From the NCBI GenBank assembly GCA_963705515.1, contig CAVPJV010000009.1, positions 372,001 to 436,000 on the forward strand: DNA of 64,000 nucleotides, read 5' to 3'. This document shows, piece by piece, positions 7,814 through 17,851 of the stretch. The DNA is from Gaiellasilicea sp963705515. GTDB taxonomy: Bacteria > Actinomycetota > Thermoleophilia > Gaiellales > Gaiellaceae. The stretch's first letter is position 1, and each line of letters opens with the position of its first letter. The notes beneath the pieces were generated by a model, which was given only the letters and a program-made list of their open reading frames with translations, was not told where the DNA came from and made no database searches. A program made the translations under genes and the position numbers.

Positions 7814-8272
7814 GTGCTGCACGAGGGCGGACCTGCTCCCGACTTCAGTCTCCGCTCGGACACGGGCGAGCTCGTCACGCTGTCATCCCTTCGCGGCCGC
7901 CCCGTAGTGCTCTATTTCTACCCTCGGGACGACACACCCGGCTGCACGACGCAGGCCTGCGGGATCCGCGACGCCTGGGGCGAGTTCGAGCGCGCCGGCG
8001 CGGTCGTGCTCGGCGTCAGCCCCGACGACGAGCGCTCGCACGTCAAGTTCAAGGAGAAGTACGACCTGCCGTTCACCCTCCTCGCCGACACCGACCATGC
8101 CACCGCCGAGCAGTACGGCGTCTGGAAGGAGAAGTCGTTCGCCGGTAGGAAGTACATGGGCGTCGAGCGCTCCACCTTCGTGATCGACGCCGACGGCAAC
8201 GTCGCCCGGGAGATGCGGAACGTCAAGGCGGACACGCACGCCGACGACGTCCTGGCGGCGCTGGCGTCCTGA
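7814..8272 (+). CDS. bcp: Thioredoxin-dependent thiol peroxidase (Bcp/PrxQ)
   Basis: Cytoplasmic peroxiredoxin that reduces hydroperoxides with electrons from thioredoxin. 152 residues, full family length. The peroxidatic Cys is C44 in DDTPGCTTQACG and the resolving Cys is C49, the atypical 2-Cys PrxQ spacing; the downstream ERSTFVIDADG segment is also typical. Start GTG 7814 gives the family N-terminus (GGPAPDFSL). This is the only intact copy in the block; two partial copies precede it at 6447 and 7106. Confidence 0.93.
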   Translation: MLHEGGPAPDFSLRSDTGELVTLSSLRGRPVVLYFYPRDDTPGCTTQACGIRDAWGEFERAGAVVLGVSPDDERSHVKFKEKYDLPFTLLADTDHATAEQYGVWKEKSFAGRKYMGVERSTFVIDADGNVAREMRNVKADTHADDVLAALAS

Positions 8273-8352
8273 GCGGGCTGCCGCCGCAGCTGGCGGAGGG
8301 AATCGAGCGACTCGTCGAGCGCGCGGGCGGCTCGGTCGCGAAAGAGGTCGAA

Positions 8353-9216
8353 GTGCTCTCGTCCGCGTATCGCGGCGACAGAGGTTCGCGTGCGGCACGA
8401 ACGCCGGCGCAGGTGGCGGCGTATCTCGCCTACCGCGCGCCGGCGACGTTCGCCGCGGCCGCGGCCGTCTTTCGTCAAATCGCCCTGCAGCGACCCGGGT
8501 GGCGGCCCGCGTCGCTGCTCGACGTCGGCGCCGGGCCGGGCGTCGCCGCCTGGGCGGCAGCCGAGGCCTGGCCCTCGCTGACGGCGCTGACCCTGATCGA
8601 GGCAGAGCCGGAGATGCTCGCTGCCGGCCGCGAGCTGCTGCCCGACGCGAGCTGGGTCGCCGGCGACGTCTTGCAGGCACAGGGTCCAGCCGATCTCGTT
8701 ATCGCGTCGTACGTGCTCGGCGAGCTGCACGATCCGACTGAGGCCGCGGCGCACCTCTGGCGGCAGAGCGTGGACACGCTGACGCTGATCGAGCCCGGGA
8801 CGCCGGCGGGCTACCGCCGTCTCCTCGCCGCCCGCGCGGCGGCGATCGCCGCAGGCGGCCAGACCGTCGGTCCGTGCCCGCACGACCTCGCGTGTCCGCT
8901 CGAACCGGACGACTGGTGCCATTTCGCAGTCCGGCTGCCCCGCTCGAGGCTGCACCGGCAGGCGAAGGGCGTCGAGCTCGGCTACGAGGACGAGAAGTTC
9001 TCCTACACGGCCCTCTCACGTGCGACAGCCGCACGGGCCGATGCGCGGATCATCCGCCAGCCGCAGATCCGCTCCGGCCATGTCAACCTCGTCACGTGTG
9101 AGCGGGACGGCATCCACGAGCGCACGATCAGCCGCAAGCAGGGTCCCCGCTTCAAGGAGGCGAAGGGGGCCGCCTGGGGCGACGCTATCCCTGAGCCACC
9201 CGCGCCACCGCCCTGA
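8353..9216 (+). CDS. Rsm22-like small-subunit rRNA methyltransferase
   Basis: An S-adenosylmethionine-dependent methyltransferase of the Rsm22 family, thought to act on small ribosomal subunit RNA or assembly. SAM motif I is LLDVGAGPGVAAW (residues ~53-65) and LIEAEPEML follows. A Cys cluster CPHDLACPLEPDDWCHF (~176-192) matches the iron-sulfur-type cluster of the family. Start given at GTG 8353, but a conserved-looking helix (LPPQLAEGIERLVERAGG) is encoded in frame back to 8269, where only a CTG is available, so the true start may be non-standard. The 3' end overlaps the convergent thioesterase gene by 32 bp. Confidence 0.8.
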   Translation: MLSSAYRGDRGSRAARTPAQVAAYLAYRAPATFAAAAAVFRQIALQRPGWRPASLLDVGAGPGVAAWAAAEAWPSLTALTLIEAEPEMLAAGRELLPDASWVAGDVLQAQGPADLVIASYVLGELHDPTEAAAHLWRQSVDTLTLIEPGTPAGYRRLLAARAAAIAAGGQTVGPCPHDLACPLEPDDWCHFAVRLPRSRLHRQAKGVELGYEDEKFSYTALSRATAARADARIIRQPQIRSGHVNLVTCERDGIHERTISRKQGPRFKEAKGAAWGDAIPEPPAPPP

Positions 9217-9913
9217 TCCCGTCCGGGGCGCGGAAGCCGACCAGCAGCTCCGCCCCGACGCGCGACGCGACCAGCTCAACCGTGTCGTCGAGGTCGATCG
9301 GCTCGCGGTAGTCGAGCTCGGCGACGAGCGGGCGCCCGGGGTCGATACCGGCCGACGGGAGCACGTGCTCGACGGCCTGCCAGTAGACGGCGTTGTTGAC
9401 GTGGCTGTGGAGGTCGATGTCGCTCACACGCAGCGGCCACGGCAGACCCGTGTCGTCGGCGCGTGGATCGGGCAGCTCCAGCTTCGTCGAGACCCGCCGG
9501 CCGCCGGCGGCGTCACCGTAGATCTCAAACGCCTCGATCCTGGCGGGCCGCTGGTCCCGGTCGAGGTGGATCCAGACGCTGTCGACCTCGGCGTGGCCGC
9601 CGCGGTCGCCCCGGAGCGACCAGCGCCGCCCCGCGGCGATCGCCGCCTGCCCGCTGGACCAGGTGACGAGGTCGATTCGGTCGTCCTCGAGAAAGGGCTC
9701 GACCACGTCGATCCTGATCCGGCGCAGGAACCAGAGGTGCTCCGGCATGCCCCAACCGGTCTCCTGGACGTCCTCGATCGCGACGTCCTGGAGGAACCGA
9801 GCCAGCGCGTCGAGCCGAACGCGACCGTGGCGGTCGACGTCCGCAAGCCGCGTGCGGCAGGTCGCCGAGAAGGTCCGTCCGGTGGTGGGGACGGGAATGC
9901 CTGGATCGAGCAC
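9185..9913 (-). CDS. Acyl-ACP thioesterase (tandem hot-dog, FatA/B family)
   Basis: Hydrolyses acyl-ACP to free fatty acid, ending chain elongation. 242 residues with two hot-dog halves: DVDRHGRVRLDALARFLQDVA (~25-45) in the first, and the catalytic-type SDIDLHSHVNNAVYW (~165-179) in the second, holding the conserved Asp/Asn and His. VTWSSGQAAIAAGRRWSLR is the usual linking strand pair. It is read in the same direction as the gene at 9919, only 5 bp apart, so they may be co-transcribed. Confidence 0.88.
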   Translation of the reverse strand: MLDPGIPVPTTGRTFSATCRTRLADVDRHGRVRLDALARFLQDVAIEDVQETGWGMPEHLWFLRRIRIDVVEPFLEDDRIDLVTWSSGQAAIAAGRRWSLRGDRGGHAEVDSVWIHLDRDQRPARIEAFEIYGDAAGGRRVSTKLELPDPRADDTGLPWPLRVSDIDLHSHVNNAVYWQAVEHVLPSAGIDPGRPLVAELDYREPIDLDDTVELVASRVGAELLVGFRAPDGIRAVARVAQG

Positions 9914-9918
9914 GCCGG

Positions 9919-11250
9919 CTACGACTCCACGCGAAAGATCTGCCAGGTATCGGGAACGCCTTTGAGCTCACGCATCCCGTAGTCCTGGAAGCTGAGCCCC
10001 GACCCGGCGACGAGATCCTTCACGGTGTGCGAGACGAGGACCTCGTCACCGTTCGCGAGCGCCATCACCCGCGCAGCGATGTGGACGCCGAGCCCTGCGA
10101 TGTCCCCACCGCGCTGTTCGATCTCCCCCGTGTGGAGACCCGAGCGGATCGCGATCCCGAGATCGTGCACCCGATCCCGTAGAGCAAGAGCCGTGCGGAC
10201 GGCGCGGGCGGGGCCGTCGAACGTCGCCACGACACCGTCGCCCGTGAAGTCGGCGATCACACCGCCGTGCGCCTGTATCTCCGCGCGTGCGATCTCCTCG
10301 TGCGAATCGAGGATCGTACGCCACCCACGATCGCCCAGCTCGGCTGCCCGCGCCGTCGAGTCGACGATGTCCGTGAAGAGCACGGTTGCGAGCACGCGAT
10401 CGATGTCGTGCGTGGGCCGGGTTCCCGTGATGAACGCCTCGACTTCGTCGATCACCGGGTCGACGTCACCGACCGCGAGTCCGTAATCGACACCCGGCAC
10501 CTCGACGAACTCGGCGCCGGGGATGAGGCCGGCGACCGCATCCCCGCTCGCGGCAGAGAACAGCGCGTCGCGCCGCGAGACGACGAGAGTCGGCACGCGA
10601 ATGGTGGGCAGAACGGGCCGCACGTCCAACTCGAAGATCATCCGAATCACGGCGGCGGCGACAGCGGGGCTTGCGGCCAGCCTGAGGAAGCGACCCCACG
10701 CCTGCACGGCCCGGTCATCTCCCGCGATGCTCGGATTGACAGCAGCCATGGTCAGGCCCTCGCCCCAGGCCTGATCGACGCTGTTGACAAGCGCGTCGAT
10801 GATCTCGGGCCGAACACCCGAAGGATTGTCCGGCGCCCAGGCGGGTCGGGCGGTCGCGTTCGCAAGTACGAGCGAGCTCACTCGGTCCGGGTACGTCGCA
10901 GCGAACAGCGCAGCCATCATCGATCCCTCATTAGCGCCCAACAGCACGGCGCGCTCGACCCCGACGGCATCCATGACGGCGCGCACGTCGCTCATCCACT
11001 CCTCCAGGAACGGAAGCCGGTCGATCGGAACCGGATCCGACAGGCCGATTCCACGCTTGTCGAACGAGATCACGCGGCTGAAGGACGCCAGCCGGCGGAG
11101 GTAGTACGCAAAGCCCGGGAAATCCCAGCGCGCCTCGACATGGCTGAACCAGGTCGAGACGAGCACGAGATCGGGCGGCCCTTCGCCCACGACTTGATAC
11201 GCGACGTGAACGCCACCCGCCTTCGCATATCTCGTCTGCGGCGACGTCAT
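9919..11250 (-). CDS. Alpha/beta-hydrolase-like domain fused to a class III nucleotidyl cyclase
   Basis: 443 residues. Residues ~1-275 are an alpha/beta-hydrolase fold (VHVAYQVVGEGPPDLVLV, FDKRGIGLSD, FAATYPDRVSSLVLANA). Residues ~285-440 are an adenylate/guanylate cyclase catalytic domain: VLFTDIVDSTARAAELGD supplies the first metal Asp, DFTGDGVVATFDGP the second, and GVHIAARVMALA the dimer and active-site helix. The nucleophile elbow, usually GxSxG, reads GANEG, so Ser is replaced by Asn and the hydrolase half may be a ligand-sensing module. Such fusions are common in actinobacteria. The likely product is cAMP, but the purine-specifying residues were not verified. Confidence 0.88.
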   Translation of the reverse strand: MTSPQTRYAKAGGVHVAYQVVGEGPPDLVLVSTWFSHVEARWDFPGFAYYLRRLASFSRVISFDKRGIGLSDPVPIDRLPFLEEWMSDVRAVMDAVGVERAVLLGANEGSMMAALFAATYPDRVSSLVLANATARPAWAPDNPSGVRPEIIDALVNSVDQAWGEGLTMAAVNPSIAGDDRAVQAWGRFLRLAASPAVAAAVIRMIFELDVRPVLPTIRVPTLVVSRRDALFSAASGDAVAGLIPGAEFVEVPGVDYGLAVGDVDPVIDEVEAFITGTRPTHDIDRVLATVLFTDIVDSTARAAELGDRGWRTILDSHEEIARAEIQAHGGVIADFTGDGVVATFDGPARAVRTALALRDRVHDLGIAIRSGLHTGEIEQRGGDIAGLGVHIAARVMALANGDEVLVSHTVKDLVAGSGLSFQDYGMRELKGVPDTWQIFRVES

Positions 11251-11257
11251 TCAGCTA

Positions 11258-11341
11258 TGCGGATGAGAGGACTTGAACCTCCACGCCCCGAAGGGCACAC
11301 GGACCTGAACCGTGCGCGTCTACCAATTCCGCCACATCCGC
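11258..11341 (-). tRNA. tRNA-Leu (CAG)
   Basis: The minus strand folds into a class II cloverleaf: acceptor GCGGATG pairs with CATCCGC, the anticodon arm is CACGG-TTCAGGT-CCGTG with anticodon CAG, a long variable arm (GCCCTTCGGGGC) marks a Leu-type tRNA, and the T arm holds GGTTCAAGTCC. CCA is not encoded. Confidence 0.95.
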
Positions 11342-11431
11342 GCGGACGGACAGTGTAGCCACCTCTTTCCGGAGATTTCCTGCCACGGGCGCTTGTCGGC
11401 AGAACGATGCCGCCGTAGTGTCGGCGAGTCG

Positions 11432-12109
11432 ATGACGAGCCCGCCAGCCCACGGCGACGGACGCACGATCTTCCTCATCGACGGCTGGTCGACGTATCGG
11501 CGCTCACTGCGGCTCTTCGTCGAGGCCGCCGGTTACCGCGTCGTCGGAGAGGCCGACAGCATCTCCGCAGCCGCCGCACACGCCGGTCTCGGCGCGGCCG
11601 ACGTCGTGATCCTCGATCCCGGATGGGAGTGGCGGAACGTCCGGGCCGATCTCGCGAGGCTCCGTGATGCCAACCACGCGGTGGCCATTGTCCTGCTGAC
11701 GGCGACGCCACTCGCGACGGACGTGGCGCGGCTGGCTCACGGGGCCAGCGTCGACGCCCAGCTGACGAAGGAGGCGAGCCCCGAGGAGATTCTTGCCACT
11801 GTGGCGATCGCACTGCGCGGAAACCTGATCGTGCTGAGCCGCGGCCACCCCCTCCATTGGGAACGACCGAAGCTGACTCGTCGGGAGCACGAGATCCTGA
11901 CGCTCGTCGCAAAGGGATTCCCCAACCACGTCATCGTCGAGATTCTGTGGGTCACCGAGCAATCCCTTCGCTTCCAGCTCGTGAGCGTGTTCCGCAAGCT
12001 CGGCGTCCGGGACCGTGCCGCCGCGGTGCAACGGGCGAAGGCCTTTGGGATCCTTGATCCGTGGGAGTGGCCGGACTCGCCTCCTGCCGGTGAGTGGCCC
12101 CAAGCCTGA
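11432..12109 (+). CDS. LuxR/NarL-type response regulator
   Basis: 225 residues. A receiver-like domain (residues ~1-125) has IFLIDGW (acidic pocket), VVILDPGW (likely phospho-acceptor Asp ~60), IVLLTA and a Lys in AQLTKEA. A C-terminal LuxR helix-turn-helix spans ~147-205 (LTRREHEILTLVAKGF, then VFRKLGVRDRAAAVQ). ATG 11432 is the first start that gives a complete receiver strand 1. No sensor kinase is adjacent. It lies immediately upstream of a secreted subtilase and closely resembles the regulator at 48797, which also adjoins a subtilase. Confidence 0.85.
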   Translation: MTSPPAHGDGRTIFLIDGWSTYRRSLRLFVEAAGYRVVGEADSISAAAAHAGLGAADVVILDPGWEWRNVRADLARLRDANHAVAIVLLTATPLATDVARLAHGASVDAQLTKEASPEEILATVAIALRGNLIVLSRGHPLHWERPKLTRREHEILTLVAKGFPNHVIVEILWVTEQSLRFQLVSVFRKLGVRDRAAAVQRAKAFGILDPWEWPDSPPAGEWPQA

Positions 12110-12151
12110 GCGCCAAGCCGTAACACGCTCTTCAAGACTTCTTCCCTACCA

Positions 12152-14579
12152 TTGGCGAACGTGCGGCGGGGTCTCTCCATCTGCGCTCTCTCCCTGCTCG
12201 CACTCGCGACGGGCTCCGCGCGCGCCGAGCCGCAGGCGCCTCAGGGGGAGCTCGTCGAGGTGGTCGTCTCGCTCTCGCAGAAGCCGCTCGCGACCACGAG
12301 CTGGCGCGCGGGACGCCAGCTGCAGACGCGCACGCTCGCAAACGCGCAGGCGAGCCTCGCACAGCGCATCGAGACCGCGGTCCCCGACGCGCGAGATCCG
12401 CTGGCGCTACCGGCTGGTCGCCAACGGGATGGCCGTCGTCGTCCCGCGCACCCAGCTCGGCCGGCTGACGTCGCTCCCCGGAGTCGAGACCGTCTATCCG
12501 AGTGTCAGCTACCGCCCGCAGCTCGACCGCAGCCCGCAGCAGATCGGCGCGCCGGCGCTCTGGGGGCCCGGCCTCACGAACGCCGGGCAAGGGATCAAGA
12601 TCGCGATCATCGACGAGGGGATCGACCAGACGCACCCGTTCTTCTCGCCTGCCGGCTACACGATGCCGCCGGGCTACCCCAAGGGCCAGACCGCGTACAC
12701 GACGGCGAAGGTGATCGTCGCGCGCGCCTTCCCGCCCGCGAGCCCGACGTGGAAGCACGCCTCGAAGCCGTTCGACCCCGAGCTGTCCTCGCACGGCACA
12801 CACGTGGCGGGCATCGCCGCCGGCAACGCGAACACGCTCGCACAGGGCGTCCGCATCTCCGGCGTTGCGCCGCGCGCATATCTCGGCAACTACAAGGCGC
12901 TGACGATTCCGACCGACGCCGACGTCGGCCTCGACGGCAACTCGCCGGAGCTCGTCGCCGCGATCGAGGCGGCGGTCGCGGACGGGATGGACGTGATCAA
13001 CATGTCGCTCGGCGAGCCGGAGATCGAGCCGTCGCGCGACATCGTCGTCAAGGCGCTCGAGGCCGCAGCCCGCGCCGGTGTCGTGCCGGTGGTCTCGGCG
13101 GGCAACGACTTCGAGGAGTTCGGCCGCGGGTCGGTCGGCTCGCCCGGAGCGACCCCGAGCGCGATCACTGTCGGGGCCGTCACGACCTCGCGCGGCGGCG
13201 CCGACGACGTGATCTCGTCGTTCTCCTCCAGCGGCCCGACACCGCTCTCGCTGCAGTTGAAGCCCGAGGTCTCCGCACCCGGATCGGGAATTCTCTCGGC
13301 GGCGCCGCGCGGCGAGTACGCGACGCTCTCCGGGACGAGCATGGCCGCGCCGCACGTGTCCGGTGGGGTGGCGCTGCTGCTCCAGAAGCATCCGAGCTGG
13401 ACGCCGGCGCAGGTCAAGTCGGCGCTCGCGCTCACCGGCGATCCCGCGTACACGAACGAGCGCAAGGCCGAGGAAGTGCCGACGCTCCGCGGCGGCGGCG
13501 GCGTGATCAACCTGCCTCGCGCGGACACGACGCCGATCTTCTCGAGCCCGGTCGCATTCAGCTTCGGGGTGATCCGCTCCAACGCCTCTCTGACCCGCTC
13601 CGTCACGCTGACCGACTCCGGCCTCGGCGGCAGCGGCCCCTGGGCGGTGACGGTCGAGACGCAGAATCGGCCGGCAGGCGCCACGGTGCTCGCCCCGGCA
13701 ACGGTCACGGTGCCGGGCAAGCTGGACCTGACCGTGCGCACGACCCAGGCGACCGACGCCGAGGCGACGGGATACGTCGTCCTCACGCGCGGCGCCGTGC
13801 GCCTGCGGATCCCATACTGGTTCGGCACGGGGACCCCTGCCCTGGCGGGAGTCAAGCCCGCCGCGCTGACGAAGGCCGGCAGTTACAAGTCCTCGACGAA
13901 GGGCGGAGCGTCGCGGGTCTCGCGCTACCGCTACCCGGAGAACCCGGTCGGATTCGGCTTCAGCGCGACGCTCCCAGGTCCCGAGCGCGTCTTCCGGGTC
14001 ACGCTGACCAAGCCCGCCACCAACTTCGGCGTCGTCGTCACGAGCCGCGCGTCGGGCGTCCGCGTCGAGCCCCGGATCGTCCACGCCGGCGACGAGCGCC
14101 ACCTGACCGGCTACGCCGCGCTGCCGTTCAACCTCAACCCGTACCTGCGCACGTTCGGCGAGCTCGTCCTCGCCGCGGGCACGATCCTCCCCGCACCTGG
14201 CTCCTACGACGTCGTCTTCGACAGCCCCTCGGCGGCACGGGCGGGCGCTTTCACCTACCGCTACTGGGTGAACGACGTCGCGCCCCCGGCGCTGGCGCTG
14301 CAGACGCCGCGGGTGAAGCAGGGCGGCCAGATCGTCCTCGGCGCGTCCGACCGCGGCTCCGGCATCGATCCGGCCTCGATCGTCTTCCACATCGACGGCG
14401 ACGAGCACTCGGGCCAGTTCACCGCCGGCACGATCCGTGTCTCCACGTCCGGCCTCAGCAAGGGCCGCCACACCCTCCGCGTCCAGGTCTCCGACTACCA
14501 GGAGTCGCGGAACATGGAGAACGTCGGCCGGATCCTGCCGAACACGCGGATCCTGCAGACGACGTTCGTCGTCCGCTAG
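12152..14579 (+). CDS. Secreted S8 subtilisin-like serine protease (one frame break)
   Basis: The N-terminus (TTG 12152 or GTG 12161) encodes a signal peptide, GLSICALSLLALATGSARA, and an inhibitor-like propeptide. Near 12395 the frame must shift by one base, after which one continuous frame runs to 14579. It carries the catalytic triad: Asp in IAIIDEGIDQTHP, His in SSHGTHVAGIAAG, Ser in SGTSMAAPHVSGG. The oxyanion Asn is in VSAGND. About 350 residues of beta-rich C-terminal domains follow. The protease would act outside the cell. The shift sits in GACGCGCGAGATCC and looks like a one-base error; without correction the gene would lose its secretion signal. Confidence 0.85.
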
Positions 14580-14582
14580 CTC

Positions 14583-14813
14583 CTAGCTCCTGCGGTCCTT
14601 CTCCTCGATCGTCGGCAGCTCGGCGAGGTCGCGCTGGACGCTCTCGGCGAACTCCTCCTCCTCCGAGCGAATCACCTTGAAGCTCGCCTTCCGCCGCTTC
14701 CGCTCGCGCTGACGGCGTGCGTCCGTGCCGACGATCGTGCTCACGCGCGACCACTCGGCGCCGATCACGACGGCGACCGCGAGAACCAGCAAGACGATCC
14801 AGGGCCAGCTCAC
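14583..14813 (-). CDS. Small single-span membrane protein
   Basis: 76 residues: an N-terminal hydrophobic helix (WPWIVLLVLAVAVVIGAEW, residues 3-21), then a basic patch (RRQRERKRRK) and an acidic, helical tail (SEEEEFAESVQRDLAELP). It is convergent with the subtilase, 3 bp from its stop. No family recognised; composition and a plausible membrane topology support it as coding. Confidence 0.55.
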   Translation of the reverse strand: MSWPWIVLLVLAVAVVIGAEWSRVSTIVGTDARRQRERKRRKASFKVIRSEEEEFAESVQRDLAELPTIEEKDRRS

Positions 14814-14856
14814 TCTCAGAGTGTACCCCCGGGAAACCAGAGCTACAGTTGCCCGG

Positions 14857-16115
14857 ATGACCAGGATTTCGCGCGTGCTGCTCGCCGCGCTGGCCGCCGC
14901 GCTCGCCGTGCCGGCGCTTCGCCCACGCCGAGGAGCGGACGCTGACGTTCACGACAGCCCCGATCTCGGTCGAAGGCTACGGCGTCGCGCAGCAGCCGAT
15001 GCCCGCCGAATCGCCGCAGGTCGACGGCTACGTCGTCGGCATGGAGGCCGAAGTGGTCGACGCACGGGGCCGCGTCCAGGGACGCGACAAGGTGATGCTG
15101 CACCACATCGTCTTCGCGAAGGTCGGCGTTCCCGACTACACCTGCGGCGGGGCCGCTGAGCGCTTCTTCGCCGAGGGCGAGGAGCGGCTCGCGCTCTCGC
15201 TGCCGCGCGGCTACGGCTATCCGAACAAGGCGACCGACCGCTGGGGCCTCCTCTACATGCTGATGAACCACAAGCCCGAGCGGCTGAACGGCTTCATCCG
15301 CTACACGGTGCGCTACGTCACGGGCGAAGCGCTGACGCCGGTGAAGCCGATCTGGCTCGACATCCGGAACTGCACCGGCCCGGACCCGGTCTTCGACGTC
15401 CCCGGCGGCGGCCGGACGTTTTCGACCTTCACGACGTCGGCCGGCTTCACGATGCCGCAGAGCGGCCGGCTCGTCTCGGGCGGCGGCCATCTCCACGGCG
15501 GCGGCATCCGGCTCGAGCTGCAGAACGCGACGTGCGGGGCGAAGCTCTTCGAGTCGCGCCCGACCTGGGGCGGCCCGAAGCCGAAGCCGCTCCTGCACGA
15601 GCCCGGGCCGACGAAGATGTCCTCGTTCCGCTCGACCGCCGGGATCCCGGTCGCGAAGGGCGACCGGCTCCGGATCAACGCGGTCTACGACAACTCGGCG
15701 CCGCACACGCGGGCGATGGGGATCATGCTCCTCTTCCTCGCACCCGGCGGCCGTCAGCGGCTGCGGCGCGACGCCGGCGCTCGACGTCGACCTCGGCCGG
15801 CCCTCGGCGCCGCCCGCCTTCTCGATGCCGCTGCCGCGGGCGCCCAAGGGCAAGGTCTCACGCGCGACGTCCACGGTCGTCGGCGACTTCCAGTACGGCG
15901 CCGAACGGGTCGTGCTCAAGCGCGGTACCACGTTCACGTGGCGCTTCATGGGCTCGTTTCAGCACGACGTCACCGTCGTCGGCGGCCCCGTCGGCTTCTC
16001 TGCGCCCTGGACGCAGAGCGGCGTCTTCACGCACCGCTTCACGAAGCCGGGCACGTACCGGCTCTTCTGCTCGCTGCACCCATCGAAGATGGTGCAGCAG
16101 ATCACGGTTCGCTAG
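14857..16115 (+). CDS. Secreted copper-binding protein with C-terminal cupredoxin domain (two frame breaks)
   Basis: ATG 14857 opens a signal peptide (ISRVLLAALAAALAVPA). A one-base shift near 14915 restores FAHAEERTLTFTTAPI. The central domain resembles the copper type II monooxygenase/PHM-like fold: MLHHIVFAK, GGHLHGGGIRLEL and NSAPHTRAMGIMLLF supply possible His and Met ligands. A second shift near 15755 leads into a cupredoxin domain with type 1 copper ligands: His in GSFQHDVTV, and Cys, His and Met in YRLFCSLHPSKM. It may mediate extracellular redox chemistry or copper handling. Both shifts look like base-call indels because domain homology continues across them. Confidence 0.78.
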
Positions 16116-17819
16116 CGCTCGACGAGCGCGTCCGCGGCAAGCGGCACGAGCGCGAAGCGGTCGACGTCGACGAGACCGTGGTCGGTGATCTTCAGGCTCG
16201 GGATCACCGAGAGCGCGAGGAACGCGAGCGACTGGAACGGCGACGGCACCTTGGAGCCGAGCGCGTGCACGGCCGCGACCGTCGCCTCGCTCGCCTCGAT
16301 CACGTCCGGCAACGCACGGTCGGACACGAGGCCGGCCACGGGGAGGGGCAGCTCGGCCGTGACCTCACTCCCGTCGACGACCACGAGGCCGCCGCCGAGC
16401 TGGACCAGCCGCTCAGCCGCGAGAGCCATCTCCTCGTCGCTCATGCCGACGACGATGAGGTTGTGCGCGTCGTGCGAGAAGGTCGAAGCGAAGGCGCCGC
16501 GGGTGAGGCCGAAGCCGCGGACGAACCCGAGCCCGATCCTGCCGGTGCCGAGATGGCGCTCGATCACGGCAATCTTCGCGAGGTCGCGGTCGGCGTCGGC
16601 CGCGCCGTTCGAGAGCTCCTCGACGAGCGACTCCGTCACGATCTGGCCCGGGACGAGGCCGATGACACGTGCCGGCCCTCCCTCCCACTCGACCGCGAAG
16701 TCGTCGGCGGACACCGGGCGGACGCGGACGCTCTGCGTCACCCACTCCGGCACCGGCGTCGGTGCGATCTCGTCGACCGCCCGGCCGCGCTTGAGCACGA
16801 TCTCGGGGACGAAGCGCTCGAGGTCGGGCAGCAGCAGCAGGTCGGCCTGGTAGCCGGGCGCGATCGCCCCGAGCGTGTCCGAGACCGTGCCAGAGCGCGG
16901 GATGGTGCGAGGCCAGCACGAGCGCGTCCTCGGGCGCGACCCCGTAGGAGACGGCGTCGCGGACCATCGCGTTGATGTGGCCGTCCTCGGCGATGTGCTC
17001 CGGCTCGCGGTCGTCGGTGCAGAACGCGATCCGCGTCGGCCCGAACTCGACGATCAGCGGGGCCAGCGCACGCAGGTTTCGCGCCGCGGATGCCTCGCGG
17101 ATCAGCAGCCACATCCCGGCCCGCAGCCGCTCCCGGCCCTCCTCGGCCGTGTACGCCTCGTGGTCGGAGCGGATCCCCGCGGCCGCGTAGGCCTGCAGGT
17201 CACGGCCGAGCACGCCCGGCGCATGGCCGTCGACGTGGTGGCCGCGCGCGACGGCGAGCTTCGCCAGCTCGCTCTCGGCGCCGGCGATCACGCCGGGGAA
17301 GTTCATCATCTCGGCAAGCCCGATCACGCGCCGCCGCCGCAGCAGGCTCTCCAGGTCGCCGGGCGTGAACGGGCGCCGCGGCGACTCGAACTGCGACGCC
17401 GGCACGCACGACGAGGCGGTGAAGAAGACATCGAGCGGCAGGTCCTCGCAGACGTCGACGAGCCAGTGGACGCCGTCGGTGCCGAGCACGTTCGCGATCT
17501 CGTGCGGGTCGGCCACGACCGCGGTCGTGCCGAGCGGCAGCACGAGACGGGCGAACTCGGACGGGAGCAGCTTCGACGTCTCGAGATGCATGTGCGCGTC
17601 GATGAACCCCGGCACGACGTAGGCGCCGTCCGCATCCAGGGTCTCCGCGGCGTCGTAGGAGCCGAGCCCGGCGACGACGCCGTCGCAGATCGCGACGTCG
17701 ACGTCGAGCCATTCGCGCGTGAAGACGCTGAGGACGCGGCCGCCGCGAACGACGAGGTCGGCGGGCTCGTCCCCTCGCGCGACCGCCAGCCGACGGCCCA
17801 AATCACCCGTCTGCGTCAT
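16112..17819 (-). CDS. ade: Adenine deaminase (one frame break)
   Basis: Converts adenine to hypoxanthine and ammonia in purine salvage or catabolism. The N-terminal half (ATG 17819) has the amidohydrolase HxH (VPGFIDAHMHLETS, ~60), DPHEIANVLG, HVDGHAPG and CTDDREP. The C-terminal half, one frame over after about 16885, has LGAIAPGYQADLLLLPD, STFSHDAHNLIVVGMSDEEM and the adenine-deaminase C-terminal domain. A single extra base in the CACGCTCGGGGCG region (complement) explains the break. Total length near 568 residues fits bacterial Ade. It is convergent with the copper protein (4 bp overlap). Confidence 0.88.
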
Positions 17820-17851
17820 CAGACATCCACCTCCATGCCGATATCCGAAGT

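Noticed and set aside
12132..14471. Long minus-strand open frame opposite the subtilase
   Set aside because: Arg/Ala/Gly-rich sequence without any motif; produced by high GC third positions of the real plus-strand gene.
16112..17819. Adenine deaminase as part of the catabolic supercluster
   Set aside because: Separated from it by the oppositely oriented gene at 17852 and with its own start; a link to purine breakdown remains speculative.
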